A DNA stretch of 64,000 bases from an uncultured Eubacterium sp. (GTDB lineage: Bacteria > Bacillota > Clostridia > Lachnospirales > Lachnospiraceae): contig CAKRGX010000002.1 in NCBI GenBank assembly GCA_934338065.1, forward strand, positions 124,001 through 188,000. The letters are read 5' to 3'. Below, piece by piece: positions 45,393 to 55,406 of this stretch. Made by a program: the position numbers and the translations under genes. Position 1 is the first letter of the stretch; each line of letters opens with the position of its first letter. The notes beneath the pieces are model-generated. The model saw only the letters and a program-made list of their open reading frames with translations, was not told the origin of the DNA and did no database searches.

Positions 45393-46855
45393 ATAGCACC
45401 CCCGAGCATTCCCTGATTGTATAATCCACTCAGATCAACGCCCCATTTGGAAAGTATTGTAAAGAGAGACATCACTGCCTCCTGACCATACTTCTGGCTG
45501 AAAGACTGAGTCAACTCCTGATTGATCGGCACTTCCTCGCCTTTCAATGGCAGTACTTCGCTATCTAACACACCCTCTGTCACATCTGCCGAAAGTGAAT
45601 ATTCCATCTTCTCGCCATCTGCCTCCTGTACTATATGCATACGGTCATACTGCATAGTAACACATTTACCCTTTTCAAGGTTCTTTACACTTCCCTCTGC
45701 TGTCATATTCATCCTAATGCCATCCTGTTCCTGATCTATCTTGACATTCAGTTTATTGGTTGCCTTTTCCAGTTCAGTAACTGTCTTCATATTCAGCAGT
45801 GTGCTGCCTTCTGCATCTGTAACATGATAAGCAGCTGTTTCCTTGCAGCTATCACCAGAAGTACCGGTATACTGCATCTGTGCTTTTACAGCAGTCTTAC
45901 CCTTCTGCGCCACGGAAACAGTAAAGTTTTTATGGAATTCACCACTTTCTTCCGAAAAACTGATATCACAACAAATCTCCGATTCATTCTTTCCCTTGAT
46001 GACAGCCTTTAAACCAGTAAGTTCATCTCCTTCACCCAAAACGTCAAAAGAAAAATTTTCTGCACCGGATGACAGATCAGAAGCTGCTTCTTTCACCGCC
46101 TTTGCAATCGTTCCCTTTTGTACTTTACAGAGATTTTCCACTGTATCAAGAACAGCTTGCTCTCCCTCCGCAAATCCTGACAAACTGTTAAAGAACTGCT
46201 GGATAACTTCTTTGGAAACAGTCAGACGATAGCCTTTATCTATCTTCTCACATGTGATTCCATCGTATACCGTCTCTCCCTGCTCATCAATGAATTTGCT
46301 AAGATCATCTTTTAATTGGGAAAACTGTTTGGCAGCCTCCTGCATTTTCTGAGAATTATCTTTCTTGCTGTCCTCGTCTGCCCCCAGAGTAAATACTTTA
46401 TTCGCTATAAGCTCCGGAACCGCTATAGCAGCTTTCTGATCTTCCAAAGAAGCATATGCTTGTAAAGATATATTATTATCATCAACACCAGTGCTCAGAT
46501 TCATACGTCCCTTTTTATTTTTCATATCCAGTTGAAATCCGATATCAATCTGAAGCTTGCTCAATACAGCAGCAACTTCTTTTTCCAGTCCTGCATCCAT
46601 CTTAAGGTTATATATCTTTACCGATGTATCCACACCATTATCCAGCATGGCCTTTACCATATCCGATGTACCAAAATATTCTCCTGTCGATGTTTCGCAA
46701 ATCTTGTCCGGTGTCTGCTTTAACAATTCAAACGCTTTTGTTTTGTTCGATTGAAACACCCCTAAAGCAGCCATAGCACCAAACGATATTCCCACAATGG
46801 CGGCGACAATGGCAATCACCAGCACAACCAATTTCTTGTTCTTTTTCTTTTCCAT
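45389..46855 (-). CDS. Membrane-anchored extracellular protein of unknown function
   Basis: 488 residues. A basic start and one long membrane helix (LVVLVIAIVAAIVGISFGAM, residues about 9-28) anchor a large extracellular part rich in beta-strand and charged loops. Repeating elements such as KAVKEAASDLSSGAENFSFDV and MNMTAEGSVKNLEKGKCVTM recall LolA/YcdR-like or DUF-type lipid-binding sheets, but no family is certain (a DUF6583 membership is possible). It sits after the PAP2 phosphatase and is coupled to the small Cys protein. No function assigned. Confidence 0.7.
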   Translation of the reverse strand: MEKKKNKKLVVLVIAIVAAIVGISFGAMAALGVFQSNKTKAFELLKQTPDKICETSTGEYFGTSDMVKAMLDNGVDTSVKIYNLKMDAGLEKEVAAVLSKLQIDIGFQLDMKNKKGRMNLSTGVDDNNISLQAYASLEDQKAAIAVPELIANKVFTLGADEDSKKDNSQKMQEAAKQFSQLKDDLSKFIDEQGETVYDGITCEKIDKGYRLTVSKEVIQQFFNSLSGFAEGEQAVLDTVENLCKVQKGTIAKAVKEAASDLSSGAENFSFDVLGEGDELTGLKAVIKGKNESEICCDISFSEESGEFHKNFTVSVAQKGKTAVKAQMQYTGTSGDSCKETAAYHVTDAEGSTLLNMKTVTELEKATNKLNVKIDQEQDGIRMNMTAEGSVKNLEKGKCVTMQYDRMHIVQEADGEKMEYSLSADVTEGVLDSEVLPLKGEEVPINQELTQSFSQKYGQEAVMSLFTILSKWGVDLSGLYNQGMLGGAI

Positions 46856-46896
46856 ATTAATCCTCCTAATTTTATGTCAAAATGAGACAAAAAACA

Positions 46897-47448
46897 TCAT
46901 AACATATTTTTATGTGAATGTAAAATATTCGATTGTTTTATTTTCTTAACAACCAGATATGAAACAATTCCAAGAACAATCCCGATCAGCATACCAGCCA
47001 GAATATCGGTTGGGTAATGCACATAAAAATATAATCTCGTTGCCGACATAAAAACAGCAACGACCAATGCCGCCACTCCCATACGGCGGTTCCACAAGAC
47101 AATTGCCATAGCTGAAGCAAAAGAAGACATCGCATGACCGGATGGAAAAGAATAATCCGTTGGATTTGCTATCAGCAAAGGTATCTCCGGGTGTCTCCAG
47201 CAGGGACGCGGTCTTGCAACCAACGGCTTTAGTGTTATATTTCCTACGATCAAACAGAGAACAAGGGCTGCCAGTACAGTCACTCCTATCATCCGGGTCT
47301 TCTTTTTAATCACAAGGAAAAGTCCGATTGCGATCCAAAGGATCCCTCCTTCCCCAAGAAGTGTCAAAACTTTAAAAATTACTGTTATTATGTCATTATG
47401 TATCCATTGAAACCAATTTAAAATTGTTTCGTCAAAACAGGCAGTCAT
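46897..47448 (-). CDS. PAP2 family phosphatase (possible undecaprenyl diphosphatase)
   Basis: 183 residues with six membrane helices. The three PAP2 motifs are KPLVARPRPC, FPSGHAMSSF and SATRLYFYVHYPTD, with all catalytic Lys, Arg, Ser, His and Asp present. It removes phosphate from a lipid diphosphate or phosphate outside the membrane, perhaps undecaprenyl diphosphate or phosphatidylglycerophosphate. GGAGAAGGA precedes the ATG at 47448, 16 bases after the glycoside hydrolase-like gene. Confidence 0.9.
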   Translation of the reverse strand: MTACFDETILNWFQWIHNDIITVIFKVLTLLGEGGILWIAIGLFLVIKKKTRMIGVTVLAALVLCLIVGNITLKPLVARPRPCWRHPEIPLLIANPTDYSFPSGHAMSSFASAMAIVLWNRRMGVAALVVAVFMSATRLYFYVHYPTDILAGMLIGIVLGIVSYLVVKKIKQSNILHSHKNML

Positions 47449-47464
47449 TCCTTCTCCCTTCCAT

Positions 47465-48739
47465 CTATTTTTTCTTCTTGACTTTAATGAGACAATACCT
47501 CTTCAACGATCCATAAGAGGCATAAATCTTTACTTTTCCTTTTTTTCTTGCCTTAACAAGCCCAGTCTTAGTAACCGTTGCAATCTTCTTGTTAGAAGAT
47601 CGCCATTTCAGCTTTCCTGCAAGACGGCCTATAGAAATCGAGGCACGAAGACGATATTTCTTTCCTGCTTTCAGTGTCTTCCTGCTTTTACTCATATAGA
47701 TCTTTCCTATTGATTCAAAATAATGCTTTAACTCTTTTGACGCACTGGCACGATACAGATCACTGTAAGAAAAAAGAACATAACCTTCCGTATTTCCAGT
47801 GCTTATCTCCGTTATCTGACGGGCAATGTTGCGTGAGGATTTCTGCCATCCCGGATCCTCAGTCAGTTTATACCCGGTTTTATACAAAGCCAGCCCCACA
47901 TACATGGGAATATCGATCGAATTGATTTTCCTCCACGCCGACAACCTTGTTGTAAACAGCTTTGTTTTTTTACCTGCCAGAAGATAATGATCTGACCAGT
48001 ATATCTGTGGCACAATGTAATCAATATAGCCCCGGCAGGATAGCCATGTCTTTACATCTGCCCCGATTCTTTCACAGTAATTGATGTCTCCGGCAGGACT
48101 AATACCAAAAAGAAGCCTCTTATTTTTCTGCTTAACAGCATGATAAACAGATTGAACCATCCCATTCACATTTTTCATACGCGTAGCTTTATCCACTTTT
48201 TTATATTTTTTTTCATTGGTAGGATAAAAATAATCATCAAAATGAATTCCATCTACCGGATAATGTTCGATGATTTCTTTCACCTGACGCACAATACGAT
48301 CTGTCGTAGAGTTCTGTCCCGGATCAAGTACTTTTTTTGCTGTGACACGATAAGGATTCATCCATGCATGAAACTTCAGACCATGCTTGTGTGCCGAAGA
48401 AACTAATATACTCAGCGGATTATAGGACAGTGCGGAGCCGGAACCCGATATATATCTGCTCCATCCCACAACAGAAGACGGATAAATAGCATCATCATAC
48501 GCACGCACATGAAAATATACTGTATTACATCCATTTGCTTTAATATTAGCAAAAATCCGGTCTGCATTTGCTCGAAATACACCTTCAGGCTTATCCTTTA
48601 AACCAAACTTCTCAAACTCAAAACAGGAAACCCAGACACCTCTCACCCCTAATGACCCTGCCTGTACTTGTTTTTCCTGACTCATTCCACTCATACATAA
48701 CAGAGTAAAAACTGTCATCATCCATATAAAACGCTTCAC
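47465..48739 (-). CDS. Secreted GHL10 (DUF187) family glycoside hydrolase-like protein
   Basis: 424 residues from GTG at 48739 (AAGGAG seven bases upstream; the frame extends to a TTG at 48763). A signal peptide (KRFIWMMTVFTLLCMSGMSQ, cleavage near VQA) is followed by a barrel: GVRGVWVSCFEFEKFG, VYFHVRAYDDAIYPS, FHAWMNPYRV, GIHFDDYFYP, FGISPAGD, DYIVPQIYWSD. The last 75 residues form a lysine-rich Big_2-like module (KWRSSNKKIATVTKTG). The family is thought to act on glycans near peptidoglycan; the substrate is unknown. Confidence 0.88.
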   Translation of the reverse strand: MKRFIWMMTVFTLLCMSGMSQEKQVQAGSLGVRGVWVSCFEFEKFGLKDKPEGVFRANADRIFANIKANGCNTVYFHVRAYDDAIYPSSVVGWSRYISGSGSALSYNPLSILVSSAHKHGLKFHAWMNPYRVTAKKVLDPGQNSTTDRIVRQVKEIIEHYPVDGIHFDDYFYPTNEKKYKKVDKATRMKNVNGMVQSVYHAVKQKNKRLLFGISPAGDINYCERIGADVKTWLSCRGYIDYIVPQIYWSDHYLLAGKKTKLFTTRLSAWRKINSIDIPMYVGLALYKTGYKLTEDPGWQKSSRNIARQITEISTGNTEGYVLFSYSDLYRASASKELKHYFESIGKIYMSKSRKTLKAGKKYRLRASISIGRLAGKLKWRSSNKKIATVTKTGLVKARKKGKVKIYASYGSLKRYCLIKVKKKK

Positions 48740-48777
48740 TCCTGTTCTCCTTCCTGCAAACAATATCGTCTGCTCTT

Positions 48778-49689
48778 TTATAACAATCCGGTGCTAAAAT
48801 AACGTTCCATTCGGTCTGCCAGAATCGTTGCGATGCGAATGTCTTTTCCATACTTCTTCGTTATCTCTCTGGCTGCCCACACATTTGCCCCTGAAGAAGT
48901 TCCACACAAAAGCCCCTGGACTCTGGCCAATTCTCTCGTCATCGCAATCGCATCTTCATCCGTTACTTCGACTACATCATCGATCAGTGCCGTATCCAGA
49001 ACTGCCGGAATAAATCCATCACCAATCCCCTGTATACTGTGAAGTCCCGGTTCATGTCCAAGTAATGCGGATACATTCTTCGGCTCAACAGCTACTACTT
49101 TCAGATCCGGATTTTTCTCTTTAAGATACTTTCCTATCCCCTGCAGCGTTCCGCCACTGCCCAGCCCGGAAACAAAAACATCAACCTTTTTATCCATCTG
49201 TTCATATAACTCAACTGCAGTAGTACAGTAGTGTATATCCGGATTATCCGGATTTTCAAACTGCTGAGGTAAAAAACAGTTGCCGATTTCTTTTACCAGT
49301 TGTTCTGCCTTTTTTACTGAACCTCCAATACTCAGTTCCGGTGGAGTCAGAACAAGTTCCGCTCCCAGAGAGTGAATGATCTTCTTACGCTCCTCACTCA
49401 TGTTTTCAGGCATTACAATAATAACCCGGTATCCTTTACGTACACCAACAAACGCCAGACCAATGCCAGTATTACCGCTTGTCGGCTCTACAATTGTCAT
49501 CCCCGGACGCAGTGTTCCTTTTTTTTCGGCCTGTTCTATCATATTTTTTGCCACACGGTCTTTAATGCTTCCTCCCGGATTAAGAAATTCCGCTTTGGCA
49601 AATAAATGAAGCCCTGTTGTTCCTTCCAGATTGATCAGGGGTGTGTCCCCGATCAGATCAATAACATTATCATAAACCATTTTTACCAT
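48778..49689 (-). CDS. cysK: Cysteine synthase (O-acetylserine sulfhydrylase)
   Basis: 303 residues, type II PLP fold. GDTPLINL, PGGSIKDRVAKNM with PLP Lys43, PTSGNTGIGLAF, and GSGGTLQGIGKYLKE are present. It makes cysteine from O-acetylserine and sulfide. The start is ATG at 49689 or the second ATG at 49680; both have AAAGG-type sites, so the choice is open. It lies 27 bases after an ABC exporter gene and 38 before the GHL10 gene, an unusual setting for cysK. No T-box or Cys-box was noticed. Confidence 0.92.
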   Translation of the reverse strand: MVKMVYDNVIDLIGDTPLINLEGTTGLHLFAKAEFLNPGGSIKDRVAKNMIEQAEKKGTLRPGMTIVEPTSGNTGIGLAFVGVRKGYRVIIVMPENMSEERKKIIHSLGAELVLTPPELSIGGSVKKAEQLVKEIGNCFLPQQFENPDNPDIHYCTTAVELYEQMDKKVDVFVSGLGSGGTLQGIGKYLKEKNPDLKVVAVEPKNVSALLGHEPGLHSIQGIGDGFIPAVLDTALIDDVVEVTDEDAIAMTRELARVQGLLCGTSSGANVWAAREITKKYGKDIRIATILADRMERYFSTGLL

Positions 49690-49716
49690 ATCCTTTCCCT
49701 TATTATTTGAACTCTG

Positions 49717-51450
49717 TTATGCCCACTGAGCATCATATAGTTTCTTATAGAATCCACCTTTTTCCAATAATTCTTTGTGGTTACCCTGCTCTACGATCTT
49801 ACCAGCTCTCATGACAAGTATAACATCTGCTTCCTGGATTGTAGATAACCGGTGTGCCACGATAAAACTGGTTCGCCCCTGCATCATCTTATGAAAGGCG
49901 CGTTGAATCTTTATCTCGGTACGTGTATCAATAGAAGATGTCGCCTCATCGAGAATCAGCATAGGCGGCAGACACAGCATAACACGGGTAATACATAGCA
50001 GTTGCTTCTGTCCGGCTGACAGATTTCCTCCATCTTCTCCTATGATTGTATCATATCCTTGTGGCAATCGTTTGATAAAACTGTGTGCATGACTAGCTTT
50101 TGCAGCCTCAATAATTTCTTCCATGTCTGCATCCGGGCGCCCCATTGCTATATTATCTCGGACCGTTCCCTTTTTCAACCATGTTTCCTGCAAAACCATT
50201 CCATAATTTTCCCGAAGTGAGTTACGTGTAATCTCACGGATATCATGGCCACTCACACATATCTTTCCTTTTTTCACATCATAGAAACGCATTAACAGGT
50301 TGATCAATGTCGTTTTGCCACATCCGGTCGGTCCAACAACCGCCACACGCTGTCCCGGCTGAACTTTCAGATTAAAATGCTCGATCAGCGACTGATCCGG
50401 CTCATAAGAAAAGTAGACATCTTCTATCTCCACCGTTCCATCCGCTTTCTTTAATTCCACAGCAGTGTCTGCATCCGGTTCTTCCACCGGCTGTTCGATC
50501 AATTCCAGAACACGCCCGGCACAGGCAACAGCATTCTGCAATTCAGTCACCACTCCTGATATTTCATTAAACGGTTTCGTATATTGGTTAGCATATGTCA
50601 GAAAACACGAAAGCTGTCCAACCGAAATTCCTCCTTTTACGGCATAAAAAGCACCAAAAACACCTACACTTGCGTATACCAGACTATTGATAAAACGAGT
50701 CGATGGGTTTGTTATAGAAGAGAAAAAGATACCTTTTAATGAGCAGTCACGCAGCCGCTCATTGATCTCGTCAAACTGTTCCTGTGTTTCTTCTTCTCGC
50801 CCAAACGCCTGCACAACTTTCTGATTACCAAGCATCTCTTCGATCAAAGCGGTCTGCTCTCCTCTTGTCTCAGACTGTAAGCGGAACATCTGATAAGTCC
50901 TTTTGGCAATAAAACTTGCCACAAATAAAGAAAGCGGTGTGATTACAACAACAATAAGTGCGATCGGTACATTTACGGAAAGCATAAATCCTAATGTTCC
51001 CAGTATAGTAATAATACCGGTGAATAACTGGGTAAATCCCATAAGCAGACCATCGGCAAATTGATCCGCATCAGCAATAACCCGGCTCACTATCTCACCA
51101 TAAGGATGACTGTCAATATAGCTGAGAGGGAGACGTTCAATCCGTTGAAATGCATCATTACGAATGTCACGGACAACACAATAGGTAATTTTATTATTAC
51201 ACACATTCATGATCCACTGTGCTGCAACCGTAAACCCGATTGCTAAAGCAATTTTTTTGCATATAGTAAAAACAGCATCAAAGTCAACCTGTCCTTTCCC
51301 GACAATGTTATCAATCGCATATCCGGTCAGAATAGGAATGTACAACGTAAGAGCTACTGTCACCATGGCTAACACTAGAGACAAAATAAGATAAAGCCAG
51401 TATCGCTTAATATATCGTAAAACCTTACGGATCGTTTCTTTCTGTGACAT
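49717..51450 (-). CDS. ABC exporter half-transporter, catalytic partner
   Basis: 577 residues: six-helix membrane domain (1-320) and nucleotide-binding domain (340-577). Walker A GPTGCGKTT, Walker B MLILDEATSSIDT with the catalytic Glu, and switch His in VAHRLSTIQ are intact; the signature is the variant LSAGQ. This fits the catalytic-site partner of a heterodimeric exporter. It lies directly after the paired gene at 51451, with no gap. Substrate unknown; relatives export drugs, lipids or peptides. Confidence 0.92.
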   Translation of the reverse strand: MSQKETIRKVLRYIKRYWLYLILSLVLAMVTVALTLYIPILTGYAIDNIVGKGQVDFDAVFTICKKIALAIGFTVAAQWIMNVCNNKITYCVVRDIRNDAFQRIERLPLSYIDSHPYGEIVSRVIADADQFADGLLMGFTQLFTGIITILGTLGFMLSVNVPIALIVVVITPLSLFVASFIAKRTYQMFRLQSETRGEQTALIEEMLGNQKVVQAFGREEETQEQFDEINERLRDCSLKGIFFSSITNPSTRFINSLVYASVGVFGAFYAVKGGISVGQLSCFLTYANQYTKPFNEISGVVTELQNAVACAGRVLELIEQPVEEPDADTAVELKKADGTVEIEDVYFSYEPDQSLIEHFNLKVQPGQRVAVVGPTGCGKTTLINLLMRFYDVKKGKICVSGHDIREITRNSLRENYGMVLQETWLKKGTVRDNIAMGRPDADMEEIIEAAKASHAHSFIKRLPQGYDTIIGEDGGNLSAGQKQLLCITRVMLCLPPMLILDEATSSIDTRTEIKIQRAFHKMMQGRTSFIVAHRLSTIQEADVILVMRAGKIVEQGNHKELLEKGGFYKKLYDAQWA

Positions 51451-53178
51451 TTAGCGAGTCCCCTTTCCATATTGAGATTCATAGATCTCCTTGTATACTT
51501 CACAGTTGTCGATTAACTGTTCATGCGTTCCCATTCCCACGATCAATCCATCATCCAGCACAACGATCTTATCTGCCCCACGGACGGATGCCGCACGCTG
51601 AGAAACGATAAATAACGTCATATCCGATAATTCTGTCCGGATTGACTGACGCAGTCTAGCATCTGTCGCATAATCAAGAGCGGATGCACTATCATCCAGA
51701 ATAAGGATCTCCGGTCTTCCCACAAGTGCCCTTGCAATCGCCAGACGCTGCCGCTGTCCGCCGGAGAAATTCCTTCCCTCCTGTTCAACCAGTTCATCAA
51801 GACCATTCTTCTTACCTTTTACAACCTCTTCTGCCTGTGCAATTCTCAGTGCCTGCCACATTTCATCTTCTGTAGCATCTTTCTTTCCCCAAAGCAGATT
51901 ACTGCGTATCGTTCCATGAAACAATACCGACTTCTGCAGAACAATTCCTATCTTTTTTCGCAGTTTCTTCAGATCCCATTGCTGAACAGGCACACCATCA
52001 ATCTTCAGGATTCCCTCGGTTATGTCATAAAATCTTGGCAAAAGATGTACCAGTGATGTTTTACCGGAACCTGTACCGCCAATAATACCAATCGTCTCTC
52101 CACGTTTCACCGTCAGATTAATTCCCGACAGAGAGTTTTCTGATACCCCCGGATAAGCAAGCGCCACCTGGGAAAATTCCACGACTGTCCCAGTCTCTGT
52201 TAATGCCTCTTCCGGTTCCGAAACCTCTGCCAGCCCGGGCTGGCGTTCAAATATCTCCTGAATACGGTTACCACATGCAACCGCTTTATTTACATTTACG
52301 ATCAGATTGGCCAGTTTTACAAGTTCCACCAGTATCTGTGACATATAATTCACCAGGGCAACCAATTCTCCCTGTGTAATCCATCCTCCATCTACATGGA
52401 CCGCACCAATCCAAAGAAGGAAGATAACCGACCCATTTATAATAATATACGTAATTGGATTCATAAGTGCCGCGATTCGTCCAACCGACATCTGTACACG
52501 ATTGAGTTGTTTGTTCTCATCACGAAAACTCTCCCGTTCCTCCTGCTGCTTATTAAACGCCCGTAAGACTCTGGCTCCTGTCAGATTTTCTCTTGTTCTC
52601 CCCAACAGTTGGTCCAGACATGCCTGAACTTTTTTATACAGAGGTATACTTAACAACATAACACCAAATACAACTATTGATAACAATGGGATTGCTATTA
52701 CAAAAACTAACGCTGCTTTTACATCAATGGTAAATGCCATGATCATCGCACCAAATACGATAATCGGAGATCGCAAAAACAATCGTAAAACAAGATTCAC
52801 ACCGGCCTGTACCTGATTCACATCACTTGTCATCCGGGTAATCATCGTCGATGTTCCGATTTCATCTATATCTCCAAACGACAGTTTCTGCATATGCGCA
52901 AACAACTCAGACTTTAATTTGGCAGAAAAGCCAACAGCGGCTTTTGCAGCAAAAAACTGGGCCGTCAGAGCAGCCGATAACCCTATCATAGCAAGCAGAA
53001 CCAGTACACCACCCATCTTTCCAATATATGCATAATCTTTATTCAGGATACCCCGGTCAATAATAGCTGCCATGACAAGCGGTACAAATAATTCAAACAT
53101 AGCCTCTAAAAGCTTAAAAAGAGGTGCTAATATCGATTCTTTCCGATAATCTTTTAAAAAACGCAATAATTTCTTCAT
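51451..53178 (-). CDS. ABC exporter half-transporter, degenerate-site partner
   Basis: 575 residues, same architecture. Walker A GGTGSGKTS and signature FSGGQ are normal, but Walker B reads ILILDDSASALD (Glu replaced by Asp) and the switch His is Gln (IVSQRAASV). This is the pattern of the inactive site in heterodimeric exporters such as TM287/288 and BmrCD. The pair with the 49717 gene therefore has one working and one degenerate ATP site. GGGAGG precedes the ATG. It follows the 731-residue ABC gene by 18 bases. Confidence 0.92.
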   Translation of the reverse strand: MKKLLRFLKDYRKESILAPLFKLLEAMFELFVPLVMAAIIDRGILNKDYAYIGKMGGVLVLLAMIGLSAALTAQFFAAKAAVGFSAKLKSELFAHMQKLSFGDIDEIGTSTMITRMTSDVNQVQAGVNLVLRLFLRSPIIVFGAMIMAFTIDVKAALVFVIAIPLLSIVVFGVMLLSIPLYKKVQACLDQLLGRTRENLTGARVLRAFNKQQEERESFRDENKQLNRVQMSVGRIAALMNPITYIIINGSVIFLLWIGAVHVDGGWITQGELVALVNYMSQILVELVKLANLIVNVNKAVACGNRIQEIFERQPGLAEVSEPEEALTETGTVVEFSQVALAYPGVSENSLSGINLTVKRGETIGIIGGTGSGKTSLVHLLPRFYDITEGILKIDGVPVQQWDLKKLRKKIGIVLQKSVLFHGTIRSNLLWGKKDATEDEMWQALRIAQAEEVVKGKKNGLDELVEQEGRNFSGGQRQRLAIARALVGRPEILILDDSASALDYATDARLRQSIRTELSDMTLFIVSQRAASVRGADKIVVLDDGLIVGMGTHEQLIDNCEVYKEIYESQYGKGTR

Positions 53179-53196
53179 GTTTTCCTCCCTCGATTA

Positions 53197-55392
53197 TTAT
53201 ACTACACCAGCCCCGCCACTCTGCATTTCCAATTGGGCTTTTACCAGACGGTAATACATCCCTTTCTTCGCCAGAAGTTCTTTGTGCGAGCCAATCTCCG
53301 CAATCCGGTGGCCATCAATAACAATCAGCCGGTCAGCATTCTGAAGTGTAGACAGACGGTGTGCAATCGCAAATGTCGTACATCCATCTGTTAACCGGTC
53401 CAATGCCTGTTGTATCATAAACTCACTCTCTGTATCAAGGCTTGCCGTCGCCTCATCCAGGATCAGAAGATGTGGTTTATTTAAGATTGCTCTGGCAATC
53501 GCAATACGCTGTCGTTCTCCACCGGATAGGCTATATCCTTTCTCTCCCACGTACGTATTATACCCATCCGGGGTCTTTGATATGAACTCATGCGCATTTG
53601 CCATCTTAGCGGCCAGAATAACCTCTTCCAGGGTCGCATCAGGTCTTGAAAAACGGATGTTATTCAAGATCGTACCGGTAAATAAAAAGGTCTCCTGCAG
53701 CACAACTCCAATCTGCCTGTGAAAACGCTCCGAGCGTATCTCTTTGATGTCATGGCCATCAATAAGGAGCTGCCCGTCATCCACCTCGTAAAGGCGCATA
53801 ATCAGATTGATCAATGTAGATTTCCCCGTTCCCGATGCCCCCACAATGCCAATCATCTCACCCTTGTTTATCGTCAGATTCACATCCTCCAAAACCGGCT
53901 GGTAAGATTTATATCCAAAAGTAGCATGTCGAAATTCTATCTCACCCTGCAGTTCCAGATCTACCGGGTTGTCGACATCCTCAATAAATGGTTCCTGCGC
54001 CATGACATCATTAATGCGTTCCAGACTGCTGATCAGATTGATCAGTTCTCTCGGCATATTGGTCATCCAGTTAAGGTACATATACAATAGTTGTGTATAG
54101 GTAATAAACTGGAGAAGTTCTCCCGTTGTCATTGTTCCACCGAACACATCAAGACCTCCAATATATATCACAAGAAAAACACCAGCTCCCATCAGCAGAC
54201 TGATCATAGGGAAAAAAGCAGCCCAAAAAACTTCATTTCTCGTCTGCACCCGGCAGTATTCTTCTGAAAGTTCATCGAACTTCTTTCTCTCCGCTTCTTC
54301 TTTGCCATATGACTTCACAACACGCATGCCGGAAATCACATCCTGAAGATTACTATTAACATCATCGCTCTTTTTCATCTGTAAGTGAAAACGCCGATGA
54401 ATATTTTTTCGAAAACCATAGGTAACAAATACAGCGATTGGAATAAAGATAAAAGTAAGCAGAGCCAGCTTTACATTGAGTGCCAGCATAAATATAATAT
54501 CGCAGGCAAAAATAAAACATACCGTAAACATATTACAGAATGTGCGTTCCATAAATTCGCGTATTTTCCCTGTATCATATACAATCCGGTTCATCAATTC
54601 ACCCGGACGCCGGTCATTGATAAACCCCAGTGAAAGGACCTGTATTTTTGCAAAAAGCTGTTCCCGCAGATCCTTGGCGATCGTTGCCCCTAACACCGTA
54701 CAATAATAACTTTTTAATATATTAATGATTACAATTCCAACACTTAAAGCAAACATAATGCCCAAACAGATAAACGCAACTCCCATACCACCTTTTCCCT
54801 TTGTCAATACATCATCAACCAGATGTTTCTGTATCTCCGGATTTAACAAAGTCACTACTGCAGCCAGGATCATTAATGCAATAATGCCATAAAACCGTTT
54901 GTGATAGGGCTTTGCCATTCTTAAGAAGGTACGCCAGAATCCACCTTCCTTTGAGCAATGTGGGCAGTATTTTGTCCCTGGAATTGCTCTGCCACAAACG
55001 GGACAGATCTTTTCATACTCGGAACTAACTACTTCCTCATCTCTCCCGGAAGCCAGAATGTGAATTCCTCTGGCAATATAGGCATAACGTGACAAATGCC
55101 TGGCAGAATAATGTACCACATGCTGCATAACTCCTTCATATTCGATTACCAGAAGTCCACCGCCTATTTTTGCCTCTGCCTTTACATGCCGGCACTTAGC
55201 AACATCATATGTTTTTATCAACTGTCCCTCATAAAACAAAAGCAGCCGTTTGGTTGTTACGACAAAATAAGAGTTTGATAACCAGTTTCCTTCCTCCGTA
55301 ATATCATACGGAACAGCATAATATATCTTTTCTTTTTCTTCCAGACCGATCTGCTGTTCAATCGTTTCCGGCAAATCATATTTCAATATCAT
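53197..55392 (-). CDS. ABC exporter half-transporter with N-terminal PH-like and zinc-ribbon regions
   Basis: 731 residues. Residues 1-120 look like a bacterial PH-type beta domain (WLSNSYFVVTTKRLLLF, GGGLLVIEYEGVMQHVV). Residues 130-146 form a zinc ribbon with CPVC and CPHC. The exporter follows: membrane domain about 155-460, then Walker A GASGTGKST, signature YSLSGGERQ, Walker B LLILDEATASLD and AHRLSTL, all intact. It lies 14 bases after the DUF1854 gene and is a likely partner of the 780-residue half-transporter upstream. Such an N-terminal extension is unusual for exporters. Substrate unknown. Confidence 0.88.
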   Translation of the reverse strand: MILKYDLPETIEQQIGLEEKEKIYYAVPYDITEEGNWLSNSYFVVTTKRLLLFYEGQLIKTYDVAKCRHVKAEAKIGGGLLVIEYEGVMQHVVHYSARHLSRYAYIARGIHILASGRDEEVVSSEYEKICPVCGRAIPGTKYCPHCSKEGGFWRTFLRMAKPYHKRFYGIIALMILAAVVTLLNPEIQKHLVDDVLTKGKGGMGVAFICLGIMFALSVGIVIINILKSYYCTVLGATIAKDLREQLFAKIQVLSLGFINDRRPGELMNRIVYDTGKIREFMERTFCNMFTVCFIFACDIIFMLALNVKLALLTFIFIPIAVFVTYGFRKNIHRRFHLQMKKSDDVNSNLQDVISGMRVVKSYGKEEAERKKFDELSEEYCRVQTRNEVFWAAFFPMISLLMGAGVFLVIYIGGLDVFGGTMTTGELLQFITYTQLLYMYLNWMTNMPRELINLISSLERINDVMAQEPFIEDVDNPVDLELQGEIEFRHATFGYKSYQPVLEDVNLTINKGEMIGIVGASGTGKSTLINLIMRLYEVDDGQLLIDGHDIKEIRSERFHRQIGVVLQETFLFTGTILNNIRFSRPDATLEEVILAAKMANAHEFISKTPDGYNTYVGEKGYSLSGGERQRIAIARAILNKPHLLILDEATASLDTESEFMIQQALDRLTDGCTTFAIAHRLSTLQNADRLIVIDGHRIAEIGSHKELLAKKGMYYRLVKAQLEMQSGGAGVV

Positions 55393-55406
55393 AATTCGTA
55401 CTCCTC

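Noticed and set aside
49690-49716. Separate promoter before cysK
   Set aside because: The gap is 27 bases and no -10/-35 pair is visible; cotranscription with the ABC genes is simpler.
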